From: Chloroflexota bacterium
GTDB taxonomy: Bacteria > Chloroflexota > Anaerolineae > UBA7937 > B3-Chlor
DNA: 64,000 bases
Direction of reading: 5' to 3'
Assembly: GCA_030603665.1 (NCBI GenBank)
Contig: JAUVXJ010000005.1
Coordinates: forward strand, 124,001 to 188,000
In this document: positions 53,715 to 63,248 of the stretch, one piece after another
Numbering within the stretch: the stretch's first letter is position 1
Layout of the letters: each line of letters begins with the position of its first letter
Translations under genes and position numbers: made by a program
The notes under the pieces: generated by a model
Database searches by the model: none
Seen by the model: the letters and a program-made list of their open reading frames with translations, nothing else
What the model was told of the DNA's origin: nothing

Positions 53715-53736
53715 GCGCCGCCAACGAGGTACGTCT

Positions 53737-54759
53737 GTGGCCAAAGCAGAGTACGTGGTCAAACGCTTGCTGCTAGCCCTCCTGGTTCTGGTGGGTGTTT
53801 CGATCATAACGTTTGTCATCGCCCGTATGATTCCATCAGACCCCGCGGCACTATACGTCGGGCCCCGAGCCAAACCCGAAACGCGCGAAGCGGCGCGAAT
53901 CAAACTTGGTCTGGATCGCCCTCTATACGAGCAGTACCTGCGCTACATGGGCGAGGTTCTGAGCGGGGATTTTGGCATCTCGGTCAGGAGCCGCCGACCC
54001 ATCATCGAGGATCTCAAGATCTTTCTGCCTGCCACCTTGGAGTTGGTGTTCGTCAGCATGATCTTCACCCTGCTCATTGGGTTGCCGCTGGGAGTGTTGT
54101 CTGCAGCCTTCAAGGATGGCTGGGTCGACCACTTCAGCCGCGTGTTCGCGGTTGTCAACGTCTCCATGCCGGTGTTCTGGTTGGCCCTGCTACTGCAACT
54201 CCTGATCGTACGCCAGCTTGGTCTGTTTCACATTGGCGGTCGCGTGAGCCGCGAGATAGCCATCCTCCATCCCATCGACCAGATCACGGGCTTCTACTTG
54301 ATAGACACCGCCCTGGCAGGCAACTGGTCGGCGTTCCGCGACGTGTTGAGCCACCTCATCTTGCCCAGCATAGCTCTTGCGAGCTACGGCATCGGGCTTA
54401 GCATTCGCATGACCCGAGCCAACATGGTTGAGGTGCTGCAGCAGAAGTACATCACTGCGGCGTGGGCGGCGGGGCTTACGCGCCGCGAAGTATTCTTCCG
54501 GCAAGCCCTCAAGAATGCAATCGTTCCGACGCTGATGGTGCTCAGCCTCAATTTCGTGTGGCAGATAAGCGGGGCCATGTTGGTGGAGATCGTCTTCCTC
54601 TGGCCGGGGCTGGGGACCTATCTCGTTAACGCTATTCTGACCATCGATTTTCCAATAGTGGTTTCAGTGGCTCTGATCGTGACCGTATTCTACGTCTTGG
54701 GCAACCTGTTCATCGATATCCTGCAAGCGGCAATCGATCCGCGCGTGAGCTTGGAGTAG
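53737..54759 (+). CDS. ABC transporter permease (DppB/OppB type)
   Basis: 340 residues from the GTG at 53737 (GAGG seven bases upstream). The longer frame from 53677 would include the hairpin and has no membrane-protein character. N-terminal helix LLLALLVLVGVSIITFVIAR, the family start DPAALYVGPRAKPETREAAR, QLGLFHIGG and an EAA loop (WAAGLTRREVFFRQALKNAIVP) identify the DppB type. About six membrane helices. Confidence 0.9.
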   Translation: MAKAEYVVKRLLLALLVLVGVSIITFVIARMIPSDPAALYVGPRAKPETREAARIKLGLDRPLYEQYLRYMGEVLSGDFGISVRSRRPIIEDLKIFLPATLELVFVSMIFTLLIGLPLGVLSAAFKDGWVDHFSRVFAVVNVSMPVFWLALLLQLLIVRQLGLFHIGGRVSREIAILHPIDQITGFYLIDTALAGNWSAFRDVLSHLILPSIALASYGIGLSIRMTRANMVEVLQQKYITAAWAAGLTRREVFFRQALKNAIVPTLMVLSLNFVWQISGAMLVEIVFLWPGLGTYLVNAILTIDFPIVVSVALIVTVFYVLGNLFIDILQAAIDPRVSLE

Positions 54760-54779
54760 AGCGGCACGGAGACCAGATC

Positions 54780-55691
54780 ATGACAGTCCGACTAGAGGGG
54801 ATCCCGGAGAAGCCACGTACGGCGTGGAGCGCCCGCTTCCAGGAATCTGGGCTCATGTGGCGTGCCTTGCGGCGGGATCGCCTGGCGGTGCTCAGCCTGG
54901 TCATCATAGCCATTTTCATCCTAGGGGCTGTCTTCGCTCCCTGGCTGGCGCCCTATCCGGACCAGGGCATGGGCAAGGCAAACCTGAAGGAGAAGCTCGA
55001 TCCTCCCAGCTCCGCGCACCTTCTCGGGACCGATGATCTGGGTCGCGATTTATTGTCGCGTATGATCCTCGGCAGTCGCCCCTCCCTCAGCATAGGCCTC
55101 TTCGTAGTGGGCCTGGCCATGCTCATCGGAACACCACTGGGCGCCATCGCTGGCTATTTCGGTGGATGGATCGATCAGACCATCATGCGCATCACCGATA
55201 TCTTCCTCTCGTTTCCGGCTTTGCTGCTAGCCATTGCAGTGAGTGCTGCGTTGGGGGCCAGCTTCTTCAATGCGATGCTCTCCATAACCCTGGCCTGGTG
55301 GCCGTGGTACACCAGGTTGGCCCGGGCGCAGACCGTGTCCCTGAAGGAGCAGACCTTCGTTGAGGCTTCGAGGGCAATCGGAGTACCCGGGTTCACGATC
55401 ATACGGCGTCACATCATACCCAACGTCCTCACACCAGCGCTGGTGCAGGCGACGATGGATATCGGGTCAGCGATACTGATGGGGGCGGCGTTGAGCTTCG
55501 TGGGGCTCGGTGTGCAACTGCCCAGGCCTGATTGGGGGAACATGCTGAACGTCGCTCGCCTGTATTTCAACGATGGTCCGTGGTTCGCAGTCTTCCCAGG
55601 TCTGGCCATTCTTATCGTGGCTATGAGCTTCAACCTGCTGGGCGATGGTGTGCGGGATGTGCTGGACCCCCAGTCGAGGAGGACGGGGTAG
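54780..55691 (+). CDS. ABC transporter permease (DppC/OppC type)
   Basis: 303 residues. N-terminal helix LAVLSLVIIAIFILGAVFAP, the motif LGTDDLGRDLLSRMILGSRPS and the EAA loop EASRAIGVPGFTIIRRHIIPN are characteristic of DppC. It starts 20 bases after the DppB-type gene, and its stop is directly followed by the GTG of the next gene. Confidence 0.92.
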   Translation: MTVRLEGIPEKPRTAWSARFQESGLMWRALRRDRLAVLSLVIIAIFILGAVFAPWLAPYPDQGMGKANLKEKLDPPSSAHLLGTDDLGRDLLSRMILGSRPSLSIGLFVVGLAMLIGTPLGAIAGYFGGWIDQTIMRITDIFLSFPALLLAIAVSAALGASFFNAMLSITLAWWPWYTRLARAQTVSLKEQTFVEASRAIGVPGFTIIRRHIIPNVLTPALVQATMDIGSAILMGAALSFVGLGVQLPRPDWGNMLNVARLYFNDGPWFAVFPGLAILIVAMSFNLLGDGVRDVLDPQSRRTG

Positions 55692-56666
55692 GTGAACGAG
55701 CCCCTAGTAATCATCCGGGATTTGCGTCTCCAGTTCCGCACGTATGCGGGAATCGTACACGCCCTCAACGGCATAGACCTGGAGATATACGAGCAGGATG
55801 TGCTAGGGCTGGTGGGCGAAACCGGCTGCGGGAAGTCGATGACGGGGCTGTGTATCCTGGGATTGGTGCCGCGCGGAGGTGAGATTGTCTCGGGTAGTAT
55901 TGGATTCAGAGGTGAGGACCTGCTGACAAAACCCGAATCGTACATGCAGCAGGTTAGAGGCGCCAAGATCGCGATGGTGTTTCAGGATCCATCCACGTCC
56001 TTGAACCCTTTGTTCACCATTGGCCAGCAGATAGAGACGGTGATGAAACGGCATCAACAGGCCGACAAGACCCAGATGCACGAAAGGGCGTTGGAGCTCT
56101 TGAAGGTGGTGGAACTGCCTGACCCGGCGCGTATCATGGACACCTATCCTCACGAGCTCAGCGGGGGCATGAAGCAGCGCGCCAGCATAGCCATCGCCCT
56201 CTCCTGCGGCGCGGACCTGCTCATCGCCGATGAGCCCACGACGGACCTGGATGTCACCGTTCAGGCCCAGATTCTGGATCTGCTGCGCAGGCTGAGAGAG
56301 GCCCAGGGGGTGGCCATATTGATGATCACCCACGATCTGGCCGTGGTTGCCGAGACGTGCCAGCGGGTGGCTGTGTTGTACGCGGGCCAGGTAGTGGAAT
56401 CGGGCCCAGTGGATGAGGTGCTGTACGAGGCGAAGCATCCCTACACACGTGCCTTGCTGGAGGCCAGCCCCAAGCGAAGTAGCAGGGGCAAGACTCTGCA
56501 AGCCATTCCCGGCACCGTGCCCAGCGGTCTTCGACCCCTCGAAGGATGCGCTTTCAGCCCTCGCTGCCCGCGGGCGATGGAGGTCTGCGCTCAGCCCCCA
56601 CCGCGGGTCGCGGTGACACCAGCGCATGCCGTCTACTGCTATCTGTACGCTGATTCAGAGGAATGA
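55692..56666 (+). CDS. ABC transporter ATP-binding protein (DppD/OppD type)
   Basis: 324 residues. Walker A GETGCGKSMTG, signature LSGGMKQRASIAIAL, Walker B LLIADEPTTDLDVT and the C-terminal oligopeptide-ATPase extension with EGCAFSPRCPRAMEVC (Cys-rich, iron-sulfur ligands in relatives). Start is GTG immediately after the DppC-type stop. The product dimerises with the DppF-type ATPase to drive import. Confidence 0.92.
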   Translation: MNEPLVIIRDLRLQFRTYAGIVHALNGIDLEIYEQDVLGLVGETGCGKSMTGLCILGLVPRGGEIVSGSIGFRGEDLLTKPESYMQQVRGAKIAMVFQDPSTSLNPLFTIGQQIETVMKRHQQADKTQMHERALELLKVVELPDPARIMDTYPHELSGGMKQRASIAIALSCGADLLIADEPTTDLDVTVQAQILDLLRRLREAQGVAILMITHDLAVVAETCQRVAVLYAGQVVESGPVDEVLYEAKHPYTRALLEASPKRSSRGKTLQAIPGTVPSGLRPLEGCAFSPRCPRAMEVCAQPPPRVAVTPAHAVYCYLYADSEE

Positions 56667-57655
56667 TGAACGATATCGGGGACACTGACGGCGCGCGTGA
56701 GGCGCAGGTAGAAGTCAAGGACCTGGTGAAGCACTTCGCCCAGAGGGGCGGTTTCCTAGGACGAAACCCTCGAGTCGTTCGAGCCGTTGACGGCGTTTCG
56801 CTGAAGATCGCGCACAAACGGACCCTGGGCTTGGTGGGCGAGTCCGGCTGCGGCAAGACGACGATAGGTCGCTGCATACTTCGGCTCATTGAGCCGACCT
56901 CCGGCGAGGTACACTTCGAGGGCGTTGACGTGCTGGGGCTTTCCGGCCGCCAGTTGCGAAGGATGCGACGGGACATGCAGATGGTGTTTCAGAACCCCTA
57001 CTCATCGTTGGACCCGCGGATGAGTGTCCTGAGCATAGTGGGTGAACCCATCCAAACCCACTTGTCCCTGAGCCACAGCGAAATGCGCGATCGGGTTGTC
57101 GAGCTGCTGGAGCAAGTGGGCATGTCCGGCGATCACATCTATCGCTACCCCCATGAGTTCTCTGGCGGACAGTTGCAGCGTATCGCCGTTGCCCGTGCTC
57201 TAGCGCTCAATCCCAAGTTCCTGGTGCTAGACGAACCCACGGCGGCATTGGACGTGTCCGTCCAGGCGCAGGTGATCGCCAAGCTAGTGGAGCTACAGCA
57301 AGACCTGAACCTGACCTATCTGTTCATCTCCCACAATCTGACGCTTGTTCACTACGTGAGCGACACCATTGCGGTGACCTATCTGGGCAGGATCATCGAA
57401 CACGCAAGCTCAGAGGCGATTTTCGACAACCCCATTCATCCCTATACCCAGGCTCTGCTGTCAGCCACACCCTCGCTGGATCGCGAGCTGCGCCAGCAAC
57501 GAGTCATCCTGACCGGCGGCGTTCCCGACCCCGTCAATCCTCCCCCTGGTTGCGTCTTCCACCCGCGCTGTAGCAGAGCGAAAGATGCCTGCCGTCAGGA
57601 GGAGCCGCGGCTGGTGAACGCGGGTGATGGCCACATGGTGGCCTGTCACCTCTGA
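56663..57655 (+). CDS. ABC transporter ATP-binding protein (DppF/OppF type)
   Basis: 330 residues. Walker A GESGCGKTTIGR, signature FSGGQLQRIAVARAL, Walker B LVLDEPTAALDVS and a C-terminal PPGCVFHPRCSRAKDAC. The ATG overlaps the stop of the DppD-type gene by 4 bases (a second ATG follows at once). It is the last transporter gene; the next gene is 247 bases on, and that spacer shows no clear promoter or terminator. Confidence 0.92.
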   Translation: MMNDIGDTDGAREAQVEVKDLVKHFAQRGGFLGRNPRVVRAVDGVSLKIAHKRTLGLVGESGCGKTTIGRCILRLIEPTSGEVHFEGVDVLGLSGRQLRRMRRDMQMVFQNPYSSLDPRMSVLSIVGEPIQTHLSLSHSEMRDRVVELLEQVGMSGDHIYRYPHEFSGGQLQRIAVARALALNPKFLVLDEPTAALDVSVQAQVIAKLVELQQDLNLTYLFISHNLTLVHYVSDTIAVTYLGRIIEHASSEAIFDNPIHPYTQALLSATPSLDRELRQQRVILTGGVPDPVNPPPGCVFHPRCSRAKDACRQEEPRLVNAGDGHMVACHL

Positions 57656-57902
57656 GGAAAGCTCAAGCCTGAGTCGGGAGGGCGTGTGTGTCTCGGAATC
57701 TCCATTCCGATGCCGGCGCACACAGCTTGGAACCCCTCAAGAAGGAGTTGCCGAGTATCTCGGCACTCGCTGCCCCCACCAGACCCGAGTCGGTGGTGCC
57801 CGGCGCTCGACATGGACCGGGCAAGCCCCGTCTGCGTCCAGAGGGGACAGCATCGTCTGCCCGTCATTTGACCACAAACTTGGAATCAAGGAGGTCGTGA
57901 CC

Positions 57903-58433
57903 ATGGACCTAATGGAGGCGCTGCGCACGCGCAGGAGTGTTCGCCAGTGGACGTCGGACCCGATACCAGATGAAAAGCTGAAGGAGCTGGTCGAGGCAGC
58001 CGCCAGGGCCCCCAGTGGCAGCAATAATCAGCCCTGGGCCTTCGTCATCATCCGGGAACCGGGCAGGCTCAAGCGACTGCGGGCCGCGGCCCCTGGGATA
58101 GCCGGGCGGGCGGCAGCGGTGATTCTGATCTGTTTGGACCGAAGACTGGGAGATGAGACACCGGGCACCAGCGAGTACGACATGGTGCACCTTTCCCTCG
58201 GAGCGGCCATGCAGAACTTGTTGCTGGCAGCGCACGACCTAGGATTGGGCGCATGTGCCATTGGCTCATTTCACCCTGCTTCACTGGAGTCGATCGTATC
58301 CCTGCCCCCCCATCTGGAGCTGAAGCTGCTGATCGCCTTGGGCTTTCCCGTCAGCCAACCGGACGCGCCAGCACTTCGCCCTTTGAGCGAGGTCTGCTAC
58401 TTCGAGGAGGTGGGATCTGATGGCGAGCACTGA
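57903..58433 (+). CDS. Nitroreductase-family protein
   Basis: 176 residues from the ATG at 57903, which has an AAGGAGG site; the longer frame from 57624 has no family sequence. MEALRTRRSVRQWTSDPIPD, AARAPSGSNNQPWAFVII and LAAHDLGLGACAIGSF are the FMN-binding nitroreductase marks. Likely an FMN oxidoreductase of unknown substrate. Its last 14 bases overlap the next gene. Confidence 0.88.
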   Translation: MDLMEALRTRRSVRQWTSDPIPDEKLKELVEAAARAPSGSNNQPWAFVIIREPGRLKRLRAAAPGIAGRAAAVILICLDRRLGDETPGTSEYDMVHLSLGAAMQNLLLAAHDLGLGACAIGSFHPASLESIVSLPPHLELKLLIALGFPVSQPDAPALRPLSEVCYFEEVGSDGEH

Positions 58434-58713
58434 GGAGCTGAGAGATGAGCTGCTGTTGCTGGTGGGGTTCATGTTGACCAGCGCTCATGGCCTTGTAGAT
58501 GAACCGCAGAGCTATGGCCCGGCACGCCTGCTCGAGGCTGCGGGTCGGATGCTGGACATGATGGAAGAGCAGGGCATATTGGATGACCCCCTGCAGGAGA
58601 TCAAAGGGACCATCGACAATGAGCGGTTCGGCCCCATGGACGAAGAGGGCTTCCCGGCCAGACTGGACCGGCTGGCACTGACGTGGACCGAGTCAATCGC
58701 GGACAGGTTCTAG
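58420..58713 (+). CDS. Small conserved protein (DUF6092-like)
   Basis: 97 residues, mostly helical: LLLLVGFMLTSAHGLVDEPQ, YGPARLLEAAGRMLDMM. I associate this pattern with DUF6092, a family of unknown function, but the assignment is from memory and tentative. It overlaps the nitroreductase gene by 14 bases, so translation is coupled and a functional link to that flavoprotein is likely. Confidence 0.65.
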   Translation: MASTEELRDELLLLVGFMLTSAHGLVDEPQSYGPARLLEAAGRMLDMMEEQGILDDPLQEIKGTIDNERFGPMDEEGFPARLDRLALTWTESIADRF

Positions 58714-58823
58714 AGGATCTCGCTCCGCGGCCGCTCCTGCGCCGGCTATCAGGGACGAATCCTCCGCTGTTCATGTCGGGTTCACGCCGATTTCAGTTCT
58801 TCCCGCGGGCACCGCTTGTGTCC

Positions 58824-59561
58824 TCAGCCAGGGCCTTGATCTTCGGACCTTAGCCGTTCGAGAAAGGCATCATAGGCGGCCTCCGAGGCCAGCATGCCGC
58901 GGCATGCTGCTCCGCCAGCTTTGAGCAGCAGTGCCATCTCCACGACCCGCTTACCCAGGCTCTCCGCCGCAGTCACAGCTATCTGCGCGTCCTCCTCCCC
59001 GCTTTCGTACAGGCGTTGCAAGCTGTCCTGCCCGAGATCATTGCGAGTCCAGCCCGCTGCCCCCAAGTAAGACTGCCACGGGTCACCGGCTACGGGGATG
59101 CAGCCCATGAGCACGGCGTGGTTGATCAACGCGGTCATCACCTGCTCCTGACCCGAGAAGATGCAGTCTCCCTGCGCCGCAACACCCACCGCTTTAAGTA
59201 GCTTGGTGGAACCGCCCCCTTCTTCCGCACAGAGAGTATTGCCCAACCTGTCTATGAAACACTTCAGTTGTCCTGGAATGCCCATGTGGTAGACGGGCAC
59301 CGAGTAGATGATGGCGTCTGCCGCCATCCATGCGTCACGCAGCTTCTGGAAATCGTCCTCTATAGCACAATCGCCCAACTCCTCGCAGCGGAAGCAGGAG
59401 ATGCAGGGACCGATCTCTTTGCGCGAGAAGGAGTAGAGATCACTCGCCACTCGCCCGGCAGCGGCTGCATCGGCCGCGGCGAGGGCAAGCTCCAGCAGAT
59501 ACCGACTGTTGCCACGTTCCCTTGGGCTGGCACAGATGCCCAGCAAACTCACTGTCTGCAT
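58824..59561 (-). CDS. NADPH-dependent FMN reductase / multimeric flavodoxin-family protein
   Basis: 245 residues from the ATG at 59561 (AGGAGG nine bases upstream). LLGICASPRERGNSRYLLELAL is the FMN-phosphate loop, followed by the Cys cluster PCISCFRCEELGDCAIEDD, found in iron-sulfur flavoproteins and related reductases, and YSVPVYHMGIPGQLKCFIDRL. A redox carrier or reductase. It lies downstream of the second aldehyde oxidoreductase on the same strand and could serve it. Confidence 0.85.
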   Translation of the reverse strand: MQTVSLLGICASPRERGNSRYLLELALAAADAAAAGRVASDLYSFSRKEIGPCISCFRCEELGDCAIEDDFQKLRDAWMAADAIIYSVPVYHMGIPGQLKCFIDRLGNTLCAEEGGGSTKLLKAVGVAAQGDCIFSGQEQVMTALINHAVLMGCIPVAGDPWQSYLGAAGWTRNDLGQDSLQRLYESGEEDAQIAVTAAESLGKRVVEMALLLKAGGAACRGMLASEAAYDAFLERLRSEDQGPG

Positions 59562-59691
59562 GACGCTTCTCCTCCTGCTGAGGCCCACAGGCCAAGTAGA
59601 CCTGCATACACTCGGTCAGCGCTTGGGCCCCGCTTCATCCCGGCTTCCTGACCGGTATCTAAGCTCTGTGTCATCGGCGCCGCTGCTGTCC

Positions 59692-61608
59692 TCAGCTAAC
59701 CCAGTCGTTGAGGTCAGAGCACAGAGATTCCAGCCCCAGCTCAAGGAGCACTTCGTCTGTAGGCTGCCCGGTATCCACATTCCACCTGTGTAGACTGTAG
59801 TACCGGTCCAGCATTCCATCCATCTCCTCTTGCGTGGTGACGCGGCCCGCATTGGGCCCTTCTTGTAGAGGTTCGTGCATCATGCGCCAGGGCAGCGGTT
59901 GTTCCTTGTTACGTTCCGCACCCTGCCGCACGTTGAAGCAGCGCTCTAGGGTCACGATCCGGCGTCCTGCACGCATCAGCTCCTCGGCCTTGATCTCGGT
60001 GCCCCAGGTTGCGCTCAACAACGCAGCCATCCTGGCAGGGGTCATCATGTAAGGACCCACGGTGACTTGCATGCATATGCCCAGCGCATCGGAGACCGCC
60101 TGGCAGTCCTCGTGCCAACGCACGAGCTCAGCCTTCTTGTCGGGAGAATGTGGCACCGCATATCGCTCGTCGCCGCACACTTCTTCCACCACGGCACGAG
60201 CTGCGGCGGTATCCCCGAATTCGGCCATGGGCTGCGCTGCGAGATGATCAGGACCGCGTGGGTTTGTGGCGAACCCCAAGGCATATCCCTTCGCCGATCG
60301 AGCATCAGGGCTGGATTGCTCCAGGCCCCGGGCCTGCATGGCCCACTTCCACGATTCCCCGCCCACCTCCATCGCCGCCCGCTGGGTACCCTCAGCGAGA
60401 AGATCGCCCAGAAGGCCTTCTCTTCGCGCAATGCGACCGATGAGCTCCAGGAGCACTTCCGCATTTCCCCATTCCAACTCGAGCTCGTCGGCCTGCGCAG
60501 GACCGATCAATCCCTTCTCGTAGCACTCCATGGCCCAGGCGATGGTCAGGCCAGTTGACAGCACGTCCAGTCCCAGATCATCACACAGTGCGCTGGCTTC
60601 CAACACGGCGTCCGTATCGGTGACGCCACATTGTGTCCCCAATCCGATCAAGGGCTCCGCCTCCGGCAAGCTGGTCCGCAGGGGCCCGTAGGGACTGTCA
60701 TCGTTGCTGAGGAAGTGGCGACATCCGATGCCACACGCACTGCACGCCAGACCGGAGCGAAAGTAGCCCAGACTCGCCATGTGTTGCCCACTGAGCCCCT
60801 CAGCCTCGTCCACGACGATGGCCCGGAAGTTGCGGGCGCCAACTTGCCCATCGCGGGCCCACTCGGGCATCATGCCCGGGATGCCATACTCTCGCGTGAG
60901 AGCGTTCGTTTCGTCAGCGACCACTTCGTCGTTGACCTCCTTGGCCACGCTGACGAACTGAGCAGCATCAGCCACGGGAATCCCTCTGGAACCTCGCACG
61001 GCGATGGCTTTCAGTTTCTTAGCGCCCATCACTGTGCCTATGCCGCCACGACTTGCCGAGTTGAAGCGGGACAGAATCATTGCCCCGTACAGAACGCCGT
61101 TCTCAGAGGCAGGGCCCACCACTGCTGTCTCTATGCGGCCTTCGCCCAGCTCCGCCTTGATCGCATCGTCGGTCCCCGCCGTCCCCTTTCCCCATAGATG
61201 GGCGGCATCTCGCAGCTCCACCTGGTCCCCATCTATCCACAAGTAGACAGGACGATCCGCTGCGCCGGTGATGAGTACGTGGTCGTATCCCGCATATCTC
61301 AGCTCGGCCCCCCAATGACCTCCTGCGTTTGACTTCAGATACCGGTCAGTGGCTGGGCTCTTGGAGACGATTGTGGTACGCGCGGATGCCGGTGCGATGG
61401 TTCCAGTAAGCGCCCCGGGGCTGAAGATCAACAGATTGTCGGAGCCCAGCGGATCGGTCTGTGGGGACACCCGCTCATAGAGAAGCTTGGCCGCAACGCC
61501 GCGGCCACCTATGAAGTGACGCACTTCTTCAGAACCCACACGTTCGAGCTCTATACGCCTGGACGCGAGATCGACTGTGAGCACCCTTTGCTCAACGGGG
61601 ACTGGCAT
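59692..61608 (-). CDS. Aldehyde:ferredoxin oxidoreductase family, copy 2
   Basis: 638 residues from the ATG at 61608 (AGGAGGGG site). VLTVDLASRRIELERV, FIGGRGVAAKLLYERV, SASRGGIGTVMGAKKLKAIAV, the [4Fe-4S] motif CSACGIGC and a later Cys in ALGICMQV are all present. It is clearly divergent from copy 1 at 42.5 kb (for example no MoaD neighbour). The second copy may handle another aldehyde class, perhaps linked to the three racemase-like genes directly upstream, whose stop is 60 bases away on the same strand. Confidence 0.9.
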   Translation of the reverse strand: MPVPVEQRVLTVDLASRRIELERVGSEEVRHFIGGRGVAAKLLYERVSPQTDPLGSDNLLIFSPGALTGTIAPASARTTIVSKSPATDRYLKSNAGGHWGAELRYAGYDHVLITGAADRPVYLWIDGDQVELRDAAHLWGKGTAGTDDAIKAELGEGRIETAVVGPASENGVLYGAMILSRFNSASRGGIGTVMGAKKLKAIAVRGSRGIPVADAAQFVSVAKEVNDEVVADETNALTREYGIPGMMPEWARDGQVGARNFRAIVVDEAEGLSGQHMASLGYFRSGLACSACGIGCRHFLSNDDSPYGPLRTSLPEAEPLIGLGTQCGVTDTDAVLEASALCDDLGLDVLSTGLTIAWAMECYEKGLIGPAQADELELEWGNAEVLLELIGRIARREGLLGDLLAEGTQRAAMEVGGESWKWAMQARGLEQSSPDARSAKGYALGFATNPRGPDHLAAQPMAEFGDTAAARAVVEEVCGDERYAVPHSPDKKAELVRWHEDCQAVSDALGICMQVTVGPYMMTPARMAALLSATWGTEIKAEELMRAGRRIVTLERCFNVRQGAERNKEQPLPWRMMHEPLQEGPNAGRVTTQEEMDGMLDRYYSLHRWNVDTGQPTDEVLLELGLESLCSDLNDWVS

Positions 61609-61668
61609 CTGTTCCGCCCCTCCTGGACAACCCACCTGACGGAGTGTTTCAACCTGGGCAGACCCCTC

Positions 61669-62394
61669 CTAGTAACCGGCGATCTCTTTCTCCGGAGGCT
61701 GAGGATAGGTCCTCTTGCTGTGGGATAGCCCGATATCGGCCAGGGTCTCGGCGAACTTCACCGCCAGGACGCCTGGGTCAATCACCGGCACATCAGTGAT
61801 CCCCTGCACTACCAAGCCCTTCTCCACCTCGCCAGCCAAGCCGATCATGCCCGTGCAGCCGAAGACCATCAAGTGGGCCACGTCTTCTCGCACCGCCATG
61901 ACGGACTGCTCGACCAGTGCCTTGACCACCCTCTCCGTGTCGCCCAGTTCCAGCACTGGGATGTTGACGGCTCGGACCGATGCCAGACTCCCAGCGACTC
62001 CCATCCTGTGCGCATGCTCGTGGAACATAGGGACCGCCCGGTCAAGCACGGTGAGCACCGAGAATCTATGAGCAAGCATTGATGCGACATGCATCGCCGT
62101 CTCAGCCGGGCCGATCACAGGTATGGAGACCATCTCGCGGGCCGCCTGCAGGCCTGGATCGGCCATACAGTCGATGATCACCGCATCGACGCCATCATCT
62201 TCAGCTTGGACTACCTTGCGGACTATGTCCGGCACCGCCACGACCTCATCGTAGCGTGATTCGATGGAAGCTGGCCCCTTGTCCAGCAGAGTCACGCTGA
62301 TCTCCGTACCCGGTCGGGCACCCGGTGAGTACTGCTCCAGGCCCAGAGCCTCGAACTCCTCGGTGATGCTGGGGACAACCACTCGGATTCTCAT
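61669..62394 (-). CDS. Asp/Glu/hydantoin racemase family protein, copy 1
   Basis: About 241 residues from the ATG at 62394 (AAAGGA upstream). The two catalytic Cys regions are IIDCMADPGL and VFGCTGMIGL, with the conserved IPVIGPAETAMH between. Enzymes of this group racemise hydantoins, Asp or Glu without cofactor. It is nearly identical to the next gene (copy 2) and less similar to copy 3. Confidence 0.87.
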   Translation of the reverse strand: MRIRVVVPSITEEFEALGLEQYSPGARPGTEISVTLLDKGPASIESRYDEVVAVPDIVRKVVQAEDDGVDAVIIDCMADPGLQAAREMVSIPVIGPAETAMHVASMLAHRFSVLTVLDRAVPMFHEHAHRMGVAGSLASVRAVNIPVLELGDTERVVKALVEQSVMAVREDVAHLMVFGCTGMIGLAGEVEKGLVVQGITDVPVIDPGVLAVKFAETLADIGLSHSKRTYPQPPEKEIAGY

Positions 62395-62458
62395 GCTATC
62401 TATGTCCTTTCTGTCCAACCGCGACGTCACGACCCTCGCACTGACAGGTGTTCCGCCC

Positions 62459-63184
62459 TCAGTATCCGACTATCTCCTTCTCAGGCGAAGTCAAATAGGT
62501 CCTCTTGCTGTGCGAGAGCCCCAGGTCGGCCAGAGCCTCAGCAACTTTGATGGCCAGGATGCCCGGGTCGATCACCGGCACATCAGCGATGCCCTGCCCT
62601 ACCAGGCCCCTTTCCACCACCTCAGCCAAGCCGATCATGCCCGTGCAGCCGATGACGATCAAGTGGGCCCCGTCTTCTCGCACCGCCACGACGGACTGCT
62701 CGACCAGCGCCTTGACCACTCTCTCCGTGTCGCCCAGTTCCAGCACTGGGATGTTGACGGCTCGGACCGATGCAAGCCGCTCTGCGACTCCCATCCTGTG
62801 CGCGTGCTCGTGGAACATGGGGACCCTCCGGTCGAGCACGATGACCAGCGAGAATCTATGCGCAAGCATTGAGGCGACATGCATCGCCGTCTCAGCCGGG
62901 CCGATCACGGGTATGGAGACCATCTCGCGGGCCGCTTGCAGGCCTGGATCGGCCATACACTCGATGATCACCGCATCGACGCCATCTTTCTCAGCCTCGA
63001 CGACCTTCCTCACTATGTCCGGCACAGCCACGGCCTCATCGTAGCGTGATTCGATGGAAGCTGGTCCCTTGTCCAGCAGGGTCACGCTGATCTCCGTACC
63101 CGGTCGGGCACCCGGTGAGTATTGCTCCAGGCCAAGAGCCTCGAACTCCTCGGTGATGCTGGGGACAACCACGCGGATTCTCAT
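62459..63184 (-). CDS. Asp/Glu/hydantoin racemase family protein, copy 2
   Basis: About 241 residues, start ATG at 63184 in the same context as copy 1. Catalytic Cys in IIECMADPGL and VIGCTGMIGL. Most differences from copy 1 lie in the middle (SLVIVLDRRVPMFHEH against SVLTVLDRAVPMFHEH) and near the second Cys (GLAEVVERGLVGQGIADV against GLAGEVEKGLVVQGITDV), which could reflect slight substrate change. 64 bases separate it from copy 1. Confidence 0.87.
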   Translation of the reverse strand: MRIRVVVPSITEEFEALGLEQYSPGARPGTEISVTLLDKGPASIESRYDEAVAVPDIVRKVVEAEKDGVDAVIIECMADPGLQAAREMVSIPVIGPAETAMHVASMLAHRFSLVIVLDRRVPMFHEHAHRMGVAERLASVRAVNIPVLELGDTERVVKALVEQSVVAVREDGAHLIVIGCTGMIGLAEVVERGLVGQGIADVPVIDPGILAIKVAEALADLGLSHSKRTYLTSPEKEIVGY

Positions 63185-63248
63185 GCTATCTATGTCCTTT
63201 CCGTCCAACCGCCACGTCACGACCCTCCTGCTGACAGGCTTTCCGCCC

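Larger units (their letters stand above)
61669..63220. repeat. Tandem duplication of a racemase gene with its leader, about 790-bp unit
   Basis: Copies 1 and 2 of the racemase genes and the DNA ahead of each start codon match closely; the sequence before ATG 62394 (TATGTCCTTTCTGTCCAACC) recurs before ATG 63184 with one change. The period is 790 bases. The third gene shares the 3' end (AGTATCCGACTATCTCCTTC) but is more divergent inside. Confidence 0.8.
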
